DNA of 64,000 nt from Marinibacterium sp050389775 (GCF_050389775.1 NZ_CP177144.1:4402001-4466000); one strand, 5' to 3'; positions 1 to 8,443 are shown, numbered from the stretch's first letter. Translations and numbers: made by a program. The notes: generated from the sequence alone by a model not told the origin.

Positions 1-1130
1 CCGCGACCTCGTCGGTCCTGGCCCTGACGACCATTCCCACCATCGTCGCCGGGGCCATCGGCGTCGCGCCCCACCTGATCGGCTACCAGGTCAGCCTGAT
101 CTATGCCTCAGGCGTGTTCTTCTCGATGATCGCCACCGGGCTGGTCCACCGCTGGGGCGCCGGCCGCGTCGGCCAGCTGGCCCTGGTCGCCGCCGGGCTG
201 GGCCTGGCCGGGTTGGCCAGCGGCAGCCTGACCGGCATTGCCCTGGCCTCGATGCTGATCGGCGTGGGCTATGCGCTCAACAATCCGTCGTCCTCGCATA
301 TCCTCCAGGCCCTGGCCCCGCGCGACCGGCGCAACCTGATCTTCTCGATCAAGCAGGCCGGCGTGCCCCTGGGCGGCATGCTGGCCGCCCTGGCCCTGCC
401 GCCCCTGGCTCATCTCATCGGCTGGCGCCCCGCGCTGCTGGCCGCCGCCGCCCTGCCCCTGAGCCTGGCCGTGATCTACCAGGCCTGCCAGCGCCCGTGG
501 AATGCCGATCGCGCGCCCGATACCGCCCTGGCCTCGGGTCTGTGGCTGGGCCAGCGCATCGTCTGGCGCGACCCCTCGCTGCGCACGCTCTGCGTGCTGG
601 GTTTTCTCTATTCCGGTGTCCAGCTGTCGCTGTCGACCTTCCTTGTCGCCATGCTGATCGAACAATTCGGCTGGAGCCCCATCCGTGCGGCCGCCGTGGC
701 CGCCCTGGTCCAGGCCTTCGGCGCCTTCGGCCGGATCTTCTGGGGGCTGGTCGCCGACCGGCTGGGCAGCGGGTTCCTCGTGCTGGCCCTGATCGGCCTG
801 ATCGCGGGGCTGTCGCTCTGCGGGCTGTCGCTCTATGGCCCGGCGCCGGGGCTGGCCCTGGGGCTGACGATCGTCGCCGGGCTGACGGCCTCGGGCTGGA
901 ACGGCGTGCTGCTGGCCGAAACCGCCCAGGCCAGCCCGGGCAGCGGCACGCTGACGGGCGAGGTGCTGACCTATACGTTCCTCGGGGTCATGGTCGGCCC
1001 CGCGGGCTTTGCCGCGCTCTTCGCCCTCAGCGGCGATTTCGCCCGCACCTTCCTGGTGTTTTCAACACTGGCGCTGACGGGCAGCCTGCTGTCCTGGCTG
1101 CGCCACCGCTCGGCCCGGCAGGCGGGGTGA
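1..1130 (+). CDS. MFS transporter, 5' end cut off by the window edge
   Basis: The reading frame is open from base 3 to the TGA at 1128-1130, with no start codon before the window edge, so the N-terminus lies upstream. About 375 residues are visible. They are strongly hydrophobic and form roughly ten to eleven membrane helices with short basic loops, for example the APRDRRN loop after one helix, as in major facilitator superfamily carriers of about 400 residues. The substrate cannot be read from the sequence. A hairpin terminator follows directly at the stop codon. Family assignment is firm on hydropathy pattern and loop character; the role is unknown. Confidence 0.8.
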   Translation, partial: ATSSVLALTTIPTIVAGAIGVAPHLIGYQVSLIYASGVFFSMIATGLVHRWGAGRVGQLALVAAGLGLAGLASGSLTGIALASMLIGVGYALNNPSSSHILQALAPRDRRNLIFSIKQAGVPLGGMLAALALPPLAHLIGWRPALLAAAALPLSLAVIYQACQRPWNADRAPDTALASGLWLGQRIVWRDPSLRTLCVLGFLYSGVQLSLSTFLVAMLIEQFGWSPIRAAAVAALVQAFGAFGRIFWGLVADRLGSGFLVLALIGLIAGLSLCGLSLYGPAPGLALGLTIVAGLTASGWNGVLLAETAQASPGSGTLTGEVLTYTFLGVMVGPAGFAALFALSGDFARTFLVFSTLALTGSLLSWLRHRSARQAG

Positions 1131-1153
1131 GGGGGCTTTGAGCCCCCTGTTTT
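1130..1153 (+). terminator. Rho-independent terminator of the MFS gene
   Basis: An 8-bp stem (AGGGGGCT at 1130-1137 with AGCCCCCT at 1141-1148) closes a TTG loop and is followed by GTTTT. The stem begins on the last base of the MFS stop codon. Confidence 0.75.
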
Positions 1154-1336
1154 CCCGGCTGGGCCAACGCAACAATTGTTTATTTCCAATTTATTTCGCT
1201 GCCCGTCGCGACCGCCTCAGAATTCAAGAGAAGCAAAGAATTGCAAGAAAATTAACAATCCGAAAACAAACTCCCAAATAGTTCCAGAAATGAATTGCCA
1301 TCCCCACACCGAATGGAATCAGGGAGGAACCTGAAA

Positions 1337-1774
1337 TTGAATATCGACGAACTTGTGGAACAGGCCATTAACAAAAATAAAATGGTCGAAGAAATGGGCG
1401 AGGACTTCATTTTTGCAGAAGCCGACGCTGCCCTCGATATGATGCTGGCAGATACGGCCGCAGGAGTCATTCCGGACGAGCTCAAAGCAACGTTCCCGTC
1501 TCTCGACCTTGCGCAGAAGAGCCTTGAGGATTTAAAATTCTTAAACAAGGAACGCGGCCGCCAAGCGGTCAAAGACATTGCGGACAAGCTAAAGCCTGTC
1601 CTGTGTGATACCGAAAGCGCACTCCGGAAACTCCTCGATCAGGGTGTCGAATGGGCGCTTGCAATCATTATCCCTGCGATCATCGCGGCGGTTTCTTCCC
1701 CGCTTCCAGCTGCTCTGGTCGTTGCCGTCGCGATCTACATCTACCGCATCGGCTTTGCCATCTATTGCAGTTAG
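1337..1774 (+). CDS. Orphan protein with hydrophobic C-terminus, AT-rich
   Basis: The product is 145 residues if translation starts at TTG 1337, which sits 9 nt after a good ribosome-binding site (GGGAGG, 1322-1327). An in-frame ATG at 1313 lacks such a site. The first ~100 residues are charged and predicted helical (NIDELVEQAINKNK at the start). The last 40 residues (about 106-145) are almost entirely hydrophobic, with a central SSPLP break, suggesting a hairpin or two short membrane helices. I do not recognise a family. The gene and its 200-base upstream region are visibly richer in A and T, and in AAA/AAT codons, than all neighbours, which suggests acquisition by transfer. It stands alone between a terminator and the convergent ychF. 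Confidence 0.6.
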   Translation: MNIDELVEQAINKNKMVEEMGEDFIFAEADAALDMMLADTAAGVIPDELKATFPSLDLAQKSLEDLKFLNKERGRQAVKDIADKLKPVLCDTESALRKLLDQGVEWALAIIIPAIIAAVSSPLPAALVVAVAIYIYRIGFAIYCS

Positions 1775-1803
1775 TAAATCGCGATCGCAAACACCATACT
1801 GGG

Positions 1804-1839
1804 ATTCGGCGCCGAACGCGCTGCGATACGGCGCCGAAT
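1804..1839. repeat. 10-bp inverted repeat containing TTCGGCGCCGAA
   Basis: ATTCGGCGCC (1804-1813) pairs with GGCGCCGAAT (1830-1839) across 16 bases. It lies 30 bases past the stop of the AT-rich orphan gene and may terminate it, but no T-run follows. The left arm also begins a 12-bp self-palindrome. Confidence 0.45.
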
Positions 1840-1930
1840 TCCCTGCACGCACTCCCAGCCGTTTCAATCCTCCAACGCGCCACCCTGTCCTTTTCAAAGG
1901 CCGGTCGCTCGCTAAAGGATCGCCGCCCGC

Positions 1931-1965
1931 CCCCCAAAAAGCAAAGGGGCGGTAAAACCGCCCCT
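1931..1965 (-). terminator. Rho-independent terminator of ychF
   Basis: A 9-bp stem (AGGGGCGGT at 1945-1953, ACCGCCCCT at 1957-1965) has a 3-base loop. Read on the minus strand it is followed by TTGCTTTTT. It lies 55 bases after the ychF stop. Confidence 0.85.
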
Positions 1966-2019
1966 GCACCGCGTTGATGCCTCTTTGCCCCGGTCTGCCC
2001 GGCGCGCGGGTCGACCCGG

Positions 2020-3117
2020 TCAGGTGTTGAACAGGAAATGCAGGACGTCGCCGTCCTTGACCAGGTATCCCTTGCCCTCGGCCCGCATCTTGCCGGCTTC
2101 CTTGGCCGGCTGCTCGCCGCCCAGCGCGACGTAATCGTCGTAGGCAATCGTCTCGGCCCGGATGAAGCCCTTTTCGAAATCGCCATGGATCACCCCGGCC
2201 GCCTGCGGCGCCAGCGTGCCCTTGGCAATCGTCCAGGCCCGGGCTTCCTTGGGGCCGACGGTGAAATAGGTCTCAAGGTGCAACAGCTCGTAGCCCGCCC
2301 GGATCAGCCGGTCGAGGCCGGGCTCTTCGAGCCCCATCTCGCCCAGGAATTCCTCGGCCTCGTCGGCCTCCAGCTGGCTGATCTCTTCCTCGATGCGGGC
2401 CGAGATGATCACATGGGCATTGCCCTGGTCTGCGGCCATCTGCGCCACGGCCCGGGAATGGGCATTGCCCTCGGCGGCCTCTTCCTCGGACACGTTGCAG
2501 ACATAGAGCACCGGCTTGGTGGTCAGCAGCTGCAGCATCTTCCAGGCCTTGGCATCCTCGGCATCCACCTCGACCACGCGGGCCGGCTTGCCCTCTTCCA
2601 GCACGGCCATGGCGGCCTTCATCAGGCGTTCCTGCTGGACCGCTTCCTTGTCGCCGCCGCGCACCTTGCGGACGATGTTCTGCATCCGCTTTTCCAGCGA
2701 TTCCATGTCGGCGAGCATGAGTTCCATCTCGATGGTCTCGGCATCGGCCACCGGATCGACCCGGCCTTCGACATGGGTGACGTCACCGTCCTCGAAACAG
2801 CGCAGGACATGGGCGATGGCATCGACCTCGCGGATGTTGGCCAGGAACTGGTTGCCCAGCCCTTCGCCCTTGGACGCGCCCTTCACCAGGCCGGCGATGT
2901 CGACGAAGGTCATCCGCGTGGGGATGATCTGTTTCGAACTGGCGATCCCCGCCAGCTTGTCCAGCCGCGCGTCCGGCACCGCCACCTCGCCGACGTTCGG
3001 CTCGATCGTGCAGAACGGGAAATTGGCCGCCTGCGCCGCGGCGGTCTTGGTCAGCGCATTGAACAGCGTCGACTTGCCCACGTTCGGCAGTCCGACGATT
3101 CCCATCTTGAAACCCAT
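2020..3117 (-). CDS. ychF: Redox-regulated ATPase YchF
   Basis: The protein is a 365-residue Obg-family P-loop ATPase that binds ribosomes and is linked to stress control, close to the usual 363 residues. Visible motifs are the G1 loop GLPNVGKST (residues 9-17), DIAGLVKGASKGEGLGNQFL in the G3 region, and a C-terminal TGS domain ending with the conserved GYLVKDGDVLHF. The start at 3117 gives MGFKMG; a second ATG four codons later (3105) would give the MGIVGLP start seen in many homologues. The gene is alone on the minus strand with its own terminator. The assignment is secure. Confidence 0.97.
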   Translation of the reverse strand: MGFKMGIVGLPNVGKSTLFNALTKTAAAQAANFPFCTIEPNVGEVAVPDARLDKLAGIASSKQIIPTRMTFVDIAGLVKGASKGEGLGNQFLANIREVDAIAHVLRCFEDGDVTHVEGRVDPVADAETIEMELMLADMESLEKRMQNIVRKVRGGDKEAVQQERLMKAAMAVLEEGKPARVVEVDAEDAKAWKMLQLLTTKPVLYVCNVSEEEAAEGNAHSRAVAQMAADQGNAHVIISARIEEEISQLEADEAEEFLGEMGLEEPGLDRLIRAGYELLHLETYFTVGPKEARAWTIAKGTLAPQAAGVIHGDFEKGFIRAETIAYDDYVALGGEQPAKEAGKMRAEGKGYLVKDGDVLHFLFNT

Positions 3118-3258
3118 GGCACCCGCTCCGTTCCTGATTTCGCCGCCTTCTAGGGCGAAGACCGGCCCTTCGCAATGGCAGGCTTGCCCGACAGGCCCGG
3201 CCATGCCAACAATCCGGCCAGCGGCCCCGTGCGGGACGCCCTGACAGGAGGACCGGCC

Positions 3259-3681
3259 ATGCAGCCCACACCCTACCTCTTCTTCGCCGGCAATTGCCAC
3301 GAGGCCTTCACCCGATACGGCGAGATCTTTGGCAGCGATCCCATGATCATGACCTTTGCCGCCCTGCCCGAGGCCGAGCGCGCGGACATGCCCGGCGCGC
3401 CGGTCGATGCCGTGATGCATGCGGCGGTGCGGATCGGCGAGGGCGAGATATTCGGCAGCGACGACATCGGCGGCGCGCCCCCGGCGATGGACGGTTGCAA
3501 CATCGCCGTCTCGTTGCCCGATGATGGCGAAACCCGGCGGGTCTGGGACGCGCTGGCCGAGGGCGCCGAGGTGCGCATGCCGCTGGAGCCGACGTTCTTC
3601 GCCCCGCTTTTCGGCACCCTGACCGACCGGTTCGGCATCCGCTGGATGATCATGCAGGACATGGACGCGCCTCCGGGCTGA
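3259..3681 (+). CDS. VOC family (PhnB-like) protein
   Basis: The product is 140 residues. ATG 3259 follows CAGGAGGA at 3244-3251, which fixes the start. The sequence PYLFFAGNCHEAFTRYGEIFG at the N-terminus and the ending FAPLFGTLTDRFGIRW are typical of the PhnB-like branch of the vicinal-oxygen-chelate fold. These are small dimeric proteins often annotated as 3-demethylubiquinone methyltransferase-like or glyoxalase-like. Metal ligands cannot be assigned with confidence and the substrate is unknown. It is divergent from ychF and sits in front of a repeat-filled gap. Confidence 0.85.
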   Translation: MQPTPYLFFAGNCHEAFTRYGEIFGSDPMIMTFAALPEAERADMPGAPVDAVMHAAVRIGEGEIFGSDDIGGAPPAMDGCNIAVSLPDDGETRRVWDALAEGAEVRMPLEPTFFAPLFGTLTDRFGIRWMIMQDMDAPPG

Positions 3682-3887
3682 GAGCGACGGGCCGCCGGGC
3701 CCGGTGTCTTCGCCGCTTTTCTGCCGACGGTGCCGTTTTGCCGGCCCCGCGCTGCGGCCAGTCCCTGCGCGGCGGGCGTCGCTGCACAAAGGTCAGACGG
3801 GCACCGTGGCCGTTCCCAAGCCACGGCCCCCTTCCCCTCTGTTGTCCCCGCTTCAAGGCGCGCACATCACCACGTCCAGTCCCCACG

Positions 3888-4079
3888 CCACGGCCGACCC
3901 AGGCACCACGGCCAGCCTCCAACACGGCCGGCCCCGCATTCCTTCCGTCCACGCATTCTTGCCGCCCACGCATCGCGACAAGGCCCGACGCCACGGCAGT
4001 CGTCCCACCACGGCCAGCCCCCTGCACCATGGCGCGCCCCGTGCCACACCCCCGCCACGGCCAACCCCGCACCACGGCC
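3888..4079. repeat. Degenerate 17-18-bp tandem repeat (CCACGGCC)
   Basis: Copies or near-copies of CCACGGCC occur at about 3888, 3906, 3922, 3991, 4008, 4055 and 4072. Neighbouring copies are 16-18 bases apart and decayed copies lie between. The approximate unit is CCACGGCCARCCCYGCA. No function is apparent. Confidence 0.6.
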
Positions 4080-4095
4080 CCGCCCGGCGCCCGGC

Positions 4096-4117
4096 CCGGA
4101 AAATTCGAATTTTCCGG
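4096..4117. repeat. 22-bp perfect palindrome centred on TTCGAA
   Basis: CCGGAAAATTC is followed directly by its reverse complement. It is strikingly AT-rich in its centre compared with the surroundings. It lies about 80 bases upstream of trpA and could be a regulator site or a dispersed repeat; compare the pair at 54538-54580. Confidence 0.7.
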
Positions 4118-4195
4118 ATCCCCGCCCACCTGCCGGCGCTTGATTTCCGCGTTCCGTTTCGGCAGGACGGTCGGGCCTTTGGAAAGGGACCCCGA

Positions 4196-4987
4196 ATGAC
4201 CCGCATCGACGCCAAGTTCGCCGCACTCGAAGAGGCCGGCAAGAAAGCCTTCGTCGCCTACGTTATGGCCGGCGACCCCGATTACGACACCTCGCTCGAG
4301 ATCGTGAAAGGCCTGCCCGGCGCCGGCGTCGACATCATCGAACTGGGCCTGCCCTTCACCGATCCCATGGCCGACGGCCCGACGATCCAGGCCGCCGGCC
4401 AGCGCGCGCTCGAAGCCGGCATGACCCTGCAGCGCACGCTCGACCTGGCCGCCGCCTTCCGCGAGACCGACGACACCACGCCGATCGTGCTGATGGGCTA
4501 TTACAACCCGATCTATTCGCGCGGCGTCGATACCTTCCTGGCCGATGCCCGGGCCGCCGGGATCGACGGGCTGATCGTCGTCGACCTGCCGCCCGAGGAA
4601 GACAGCGAGCTCTGCCTGCCCGCCCAGGCCGCCGGGCTGAACTTCATCCGCCTGGCCACGCCCACGACCGATGCCGAGCGCCTGCCGGCCGTGCTGCAGA
4701 ACACCTCGGGCTTTGTCTATTACGTCTCGATCACCGGCATCACCGGCGCGGCCGAGGCCCAGGCCGGCGACGTCGCCCCCGACGTGGCCCGCATCAAGGC
4801 CGGCACCAAGTTGCCCGTCGTCGTGGGCTTTGGCGTCAAGACCCCCGAAACCGCCCGGTCGATCGCCGGCATCGCCGATGGCGCCGTGGTCGGCTCGGCC
4901 ATTGTCGGCCGCATCGGCGCGGGCGAAGCCCCGGCCGATGTGCTGGCCTTCGTCAAGACCCTGGCCGACGGCACCCACGCGGCCTGA
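4196..4987 (+). CDS. trpA: Tryptophan synthase alpha chain
   Basis: This 263-residue TIM-barrel subunit cleaves indole-3-glycerol phosphate to indole, which channels to TrpB. The catalytic acids fall at the classical numbers: Glu49 in IIELGLPF and Asp60 in DPMADGP. The phosphate-binding loop is seen in GFGVKTPE and VVGSAIV near the C-terminus. The start at 4196 has GGAAAGGGA just upstream; the longer open frame upstream is low complexity and not part of the protein. trpA stands apart from trpB (12.8 kb) and trpF (15.7 kb), both on the opposite strand, so the three are not one operon here. Confidence 0.97.
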   Translation: MTRIDAKFAALEEAGKKAFVAYVMAGDPDYDTSLEIVKGLPGAGVDIIELGLPFTDPMADGPTIQAAGQRALEAGMTLQRTLDLAAAFRETDDTTPIVLMGYYNPIYSRGVDTFLADARAAGIDGLIVVDLPPEEDSELCLPAQAAGLNFIRLATPTTDAERLPAVLQNTSGFVYYVSITGITGAAEAQAGDVAPDVARIKAGTKLPVVVGFGVKTPETARSIAGIADGAVVGSAIVGRIGAGEAPADVLAFVKTLADGTHAA

Positions 4988-5060
4988 CCGCCCCCCTTGC
5001 TTCGGCCCCGGTCGCCCGCCCCGCAGGCGCCTTCGACGCCCCCCGATGACCCGATCCACC

Positions 5061-5088
5061 GCCCGGCAGCCCCCTGCCGGGCGTTTGT
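5061..5088 (+). terminator. Terminator after trpA
   Basis: A 9-bp stem (GCCCGGCAG at 5061-5069, CTGCCGGGC at 5074-5082) has a CCCC loop followed by GTTTGT. It separates trpA from the dehydrogenase gene. Confidence 0.7.
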
Positions 5089-5156
5089 CATCCTGCGCGT
5101 TGCATGCGGGGCCGGGAATTGGTAACGAAAACTTACCAGTCTCAAGGAAGCTGCCC

Positions 5157-6323
5157 ATGCCCGTCATCACCACAATTGCCGACCTCAAGCGCATCCACGA
5201 ACGGCGTACGCCGCGGATGTTCTACGATTACTGCGAAAGCGGCAGCTGGACGGAACAGACCTTCCGCGAGAACACCACCGATTTCGAAAAGATCCGCCTG
5301 CGCCAGCGCGTGGCCGTCGACATGTCGGGCCGGACCACCGAAAGCACGATGATCGGCCAGGACGTCACCATGCCCGTGGCCCTGGCCCCGGTCGGGTTGA
5401 CCGGCATGCAATGCGCCGACGGCGAGATCAAGGCGGCCCGGGCGGCCGAGGCCTTTGGCGTGCCCTTCACCCTGTCGACCATGTCGATCAACTCGATCGA
5501 GGACGTGGCCGAGGCCACGACCAAGCCCTTCTGGTTCCAGCTCTACACCATGAAGGACACCGATTTCACCTCGCGCCTGATCGAACGGGCCAAGGCGGCC
5601 AAATGCTCGGCCCTGGTGATCACGCTGGACCTGCAGATCCTGGGCCAGCGCCACAAGGATCTCAAGAACGGCCTGTCGGCCCCGCCCAAGATGACGCCCA
5701 AGACCATCGCCAACCTGGCGACCAAGTGGCAATGGGGCATCGAGATGCTCAGCGCCAAGCGGCGCTATTTCGGCAATATCGTCGGCCATGTCGAAGGCGT
5801 GTCGGACATGGCCGAGCTGGGCTCGTGGACGGCCGAGCAATTCGACCCCCAGCTCGACTGGGGCAAGGTCGAGAAGCTGATGGAACAATGGGGCGGCAAG
5901 GTCATCCTGAAGGGCATTCTCGACCCCGAGGATGCCAGGATGGCCGCCAAGCTGGGCGCCGATGCGATCACCGTGTCGAACCACGGCGGCCGCCAGCTGG
6001 ACGGCGCGCTGAGCTCGATCCGCATGCTGCCCTCGATCCTCGACGCCGTGGGCAGCGATGTCGAAGTGCATCTCGACAGCGGCATCCGTTCGGGCCAGGA
6101 CGTGCTCAAGGCCCTGGCCATGGGCGCCCGGGGCACGATGATCGGCCGGGCCTTCGTGCACGGGCTGGGCGCGATGGGCCAGCAGGGCGTGACCACGGCC
6201 CTGGAGGTCATCCAGAAAGAGCTCGACACCACGATGGCCCTGTGCGGCGAAACCGACGTCAAGCGGCTGGGCCGCCACAACCTTCTGGTGCCCGAGGATT
6301 TCGAGGGCCGCTGGCAAAGCTGA
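5157..6323 (+). CDS. lldD: FMN-dependent L-lactate dehydrogenase
   Basis: The product is 388 residues, the usual length for the FMN-dependent alpha-hydroxy-acid dehydrogenase family, which oxidises L-lactate to pyruvate at the membrane and feeds electrons to the respiratory chain. The barrel motifs are clear: APVGLTGM and FTLSTMS in the N-terminal half, FQLYTMKD, and the active-site SNHGGRQLDGA with the catalytic His near residue 276, then HLDSGIRSGQDVLKALAMGA for FMN phosphate. ATG 5157 follows AAGGAAG. Close relatives act on other 2-hydroxy acids, so substrate choice is inferred. No lactate permease or lldR-type regulator is adjacent. Confidence 0.9.
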   Translation: MPVITTIADLKRIHERRTPRMFYDYCESGSWTEQTFRENTTDFEKIRLRQRVAVDMSGRTTESTMIGQDVTMPVALAPVGLTGMQCADGEIKAARAAEAFGVPFTLSTMSINSIEDVAEATTKPFWFQLYTMKDTDFTSRLIERAKAAKCSALVITLDLQILGQRHKDLKNGLSAPPKMTPKTIANLATKWQWGIEMLSAKRRYFGNIVGHVEGVSDMAELGSWTAEQFDPQLDWGKVEKLMEQWGGKVILKGILDPEDARMAAKLGADAITVSNHGGRQLDGALSSIRMLPSILDAVGSDVEVHLDSGIRSGQDVLKALAMGARGTMIGRAFVHGLGAMGQQGVTTALEVIQKELDTTMALCGETDVKRLGRHNLLVPEDFEGRWQS

Positions 6324-6347
6324 GCCGGCCGGGATAGACCGTCAGCC

Positions 6348-6962
6348 ATGCTGGTCTTTTCCGCTCAGAACCTGGCCTTCATCGCCGTGCCCAAGACGGG
6401 CACGACGGCGGTGGAGATGGCGTTGCGCAACCATGCCGACATCATCTTCACCAAGCACCGCAAGCACATGACGGCCCAGAAGTTCGACCGCCGCCTGGCG
6501 CCCTTCCTCGACCGCAGCTTCGGCATCCGCCCCGAGCGGATGGCCGTGCTGCGCGACCCCGAGGAACAGATCCGCTCGTGGTACCGCTATCGCAAGGGCA
6601 AGCGCCAGAAGGGCTCGGACAAGAGCACCTTCGACATCAGCTTCGATGCCTTCGTGCGCGACGTGATCTCGGACGATCCGCCGCCCCATGCCGGGATCGG
6701 CAGCCAGTGGAACATGGTCACCGGCGGCGGGCGGGTTCTGGTCCACCACCTGTTTGCCTATGAAAGCCAGCCCGTCCTGCGCGCCTTTCTCGACGAGCGC
6801 TTCGGCGAGCGCATCGAGATCCGGTCGCGCAATGTCTCGCCACCGGTCGATGCCCCGCTCGACGACAGCACCCGCCGTGCCCTGCGCCGGGCCCGGGCCG
6901 AGGAATTCGCCCTGCACGACCGCATCCGCGAGGCCGGAGGCCACCTGGTCAGCCCGGTCTGA
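6348..6962 (+). CDS. Sulfotransferase-like family protein
   Basis: The 204-residue protein starts with a 5'-phosphosulfate-binding loop, AVPKTGTT (residues 13-20). A later segment, VLRDPEEQIRSWYRY, matches the 3'-phosphate-binding part of PAPS-dependent sulfotransferases. It is shorter than cytosolic sulfotransferases (about 290 residues) and resembles the compact bacterial proteins found near polysaccharide or surface genes. No sugar genes are nearby, so the acceptor is unknown. It starts 24 bases after the lactate dehydrogenase gene and may be cotranscribed with it. Confidence 0.75.
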   Translation: MLVFSAQNLAFIAVPKTGTTAVEMALRNHADIIFTKHRKHMTAQKFDRRLAPFLDRSFGIRPERMAVLRDPEEQIRSWYRYRKGKRQKGSDKSTFDISFDAFVRDVISDDPPPHAGIGSQWNMVTGGGRVLVHHLFAYESQPVLRAFLDERFGERIEIRSRNVSPPVDAPLDDSTRRALRRARAEEFALHDRIREAGGHLVSPV

Positions 6963-7124
6963 CCGCCCCCGCGGCCACGGCGATCGGCGGCCCCACATGC
7001 CGCTTGACCCCGGCCCTGCCCCACCCCGAATCCCCTTTACAAACGCCCGGTCCTCGTCCATACGCGCGTCTTCACGCGGGCGCGACAGCCTTGGAGGCGC
7101 CCCGCATCATTAGGAGATATGTAC

Positions 7125-7748
7125 ATGGCTGGTGAGATTCCTGATCTCGAAGCCCTGGAACGGACGGGGACAGGCAAGGGCGCCGCTCGTCAGGCCCGCC
7201 GCGAGGGTCTGGTTCCGGGGATTGTTTTCGGTGGCGACAAAGAGCCGCTGGCAATCAACATCCCGTTCAACGCGCTGTTCAAGCGCCTGAAGGACGGTCG
7301 CTTCAAGTCGACGCTGTTCAACATGAAGGTCGAAGGCCACGAAGACGTCCGCGTCATCTGCCGCGACGTTCAGCGTGACGTGGTCAAGGACCTGCCGACC
7401 CACGTCGACTTCATGCGCCTGCGCCGGACCACCAAGATCAACCTCTACATCCCCGTCGAGTTCATCAACGAGGAAGCGGCACCGGGCATCAAGAAGGGCG
7501 GCATGCTGACCGTCGTTCGCCCCGAGGTGGAACTGGTCGTGACGGCCGGCGACATCCCGGAAAAGATCACCGTCGACCTGACCGGCCTGAACATCGGCGA
7601 CATCGTCCACATCTCGGACGTGACCCTGCCGACCGGCGCCAAGCCGACGATCGACCGCGATTTCGTGATCGCCAACATCTCGGCCCCGGCCGGGCTGGCC
7701 TCGTCGGATGACGACGAAGACGGCGACGGCGAAGCCGCCGAAGAGTGA
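7125..7748 (+). CDS. rplY: 50S ribosomal protein L25 (Ctc type)
   Basis: This 207-residue long form of L25 binds 5S rRNA in the large subunit. The N-terminal L25 fold shows GKGAARQARREGLVPGIVFG, and the C-terminal beta domain (TL5/Ctc type) runs from about residue 95. The acidic tail SSDDDEDGDGEAAEE is typical of alphaproteobacterial forms. The start is ATG 7125, 8 nt after GGAG at 7113-7116; an ATG two codons upstream (7119) is only 2 nt from that site. A hairpin terminator follows the gene. The usual rplY-pth pairing is kept, but a monooxygenase gene on the other strand separates them. Confidence 0.95.
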   Translation: MAGEIPDLEALERTGTGKGAARQARREGLVPGIVFGGDKEPLAINIPFNALFKRLKDGRFKSTLFNMKVEGHEDVRVICRDVQRDVVKDLPTHVDFMRLRRTTKINLYIPVEFINEEAAPGIKKGGMLTVVRPEVELVVTAGDIPEKITVDLTGLNIGDIVHISDVTLPTGAKPTIDRDFVIANISAPAGLASSDDDEDGDGEAAEE

Positions 7749-7794
7749 TTGTCGCGCCCCTTGCGGCACGATGACCTCAACTGATCCGATGTGG

Positions 7795-7825
7795 ACGGGG
7801 CTCCTTGCGGGGCCCCGTTCTGCTT
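7795..7825 (+). terminator. Probable terminator of rplY
   Basis: ACGGGGC (7795-7801) pairs with GCCCCGT (7812-7818), then TCTGCTTT follows. It lies 47 bases past the rplY stop. Confidence 0.6.
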
Positions 7826-8065
7826 TGGTGGGGTGCGGGACGCCGGGATGGCCGGTCAACCCGTGCCCGCCGGTGACCGGCGCGACCGGCCGCAAGGCCG
7901 GACAAGCCCGCCCCGCCCGACCGGCGTCAGGCACCCCCGCACCCGACCTGCGCCATGCCGGCCCTGGCCCACTCTGGTCAGATCCGCGCCGACACGCGCG
8001 CACCAGACCAGACCCCCTCCGGCCCACTCCGGCCCGGGCCCGGTCTGCGCCCATGCGCCCTGGCC
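7826..8065. other. Gap between rplY and the monooxygenase gene
   Basis: This is very GC-rich sequence with loosely repeated GGCCCACTC and GACCGGC words. I see no gene or clear site. Confidence 0.5.
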
Positions 8066-8377
8066 TCAGACCAGCTCCTGCACGCTTTCAAAGATCTCCA
8101 GGCTGGGCGGCCCAAGGTAGAGGTCCTTGTTGCCCCCGGCGCCCTTGTGGGCCTGGCGAAAGGCCTCGGACTTGGTCCAGTCCTCGAAATGCTGCTGGCT
8201 CTCCCAGGTCGTGTGCGACGCGTACAGCACGTGGTCCTCGGCCTCCGGGCCCTTGAGCAGGTGGAAGGCCACGAAACCCGGCACCTGTTTCAGGTGGCTG
8301 TCTCGGCTTTTCCACACGGTTTCGAACTCTTCGGCCGCGTCCTTGCGGACCTTGAATCGGTTCATGGTCAGATACAT
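8066..8377 (-). CDS. ABM-domain monooxygenase (IsdG/HmoA-like)
   Basis: The 103-residue single-domain dimeric alpha+beta barrel protein is of the antibiotic biosynthesis monooxygenase family. The order NRFKVRKDAAEEFE, then PGFVAFHLL, then SHTTWESQQHF and FRQAHKG closely follows the haem-degrading IsdG/HmoA/HmoB branch, where Trp and His in the latter motifs line the pocket. Haem degradation is an inference; many relatives are uncharacterised. The start at 8377 has GCGAGG about 6 nt upstream, with a second ATG four codons in. It is divergent from pth with 66 bases between the starts, so both promoters must sit in that gap. Confidence 0.8.
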   Translation of the reverse strand: MYLTMNRFKVRKDAAEEFETVWKSRDSHLKQVPGFVAFHLLKGPEAEDHVLYASHTTWESQQHFEDWTKSEAFRQAHKGAGGNKDLYLGPPSLEIFESVQELV

Positions 8378-8443
8378 CTGCGCCTCGCTGGCAATTGGGG
8401 AAGGTTCGGGGCATAACGGCTGGGAACCAATCGAGGTTGCACC

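Larger units (their letters stand above)
3682..4195. other. 514-base gap with C-rich repeats before trpA
   Basis: No convincing gene is seen. The open frame that runs into trpA from upstream encodes only Pro/Arg/His-rich low-complexity sequence. The gap holds a degenerate CCACGGCC array and a perfect palindrome, listed separately. Confidence 0.7.

Noticed and set aside
3704..4195. N-terminal extension of trpA
   Set aside because: The extension is Pro/Arg/His-rich low complexity over a DNA repeat; the ATG at 4196 has a ribosome-binding site and gives the canonical Glu49/Asp60 numbering.
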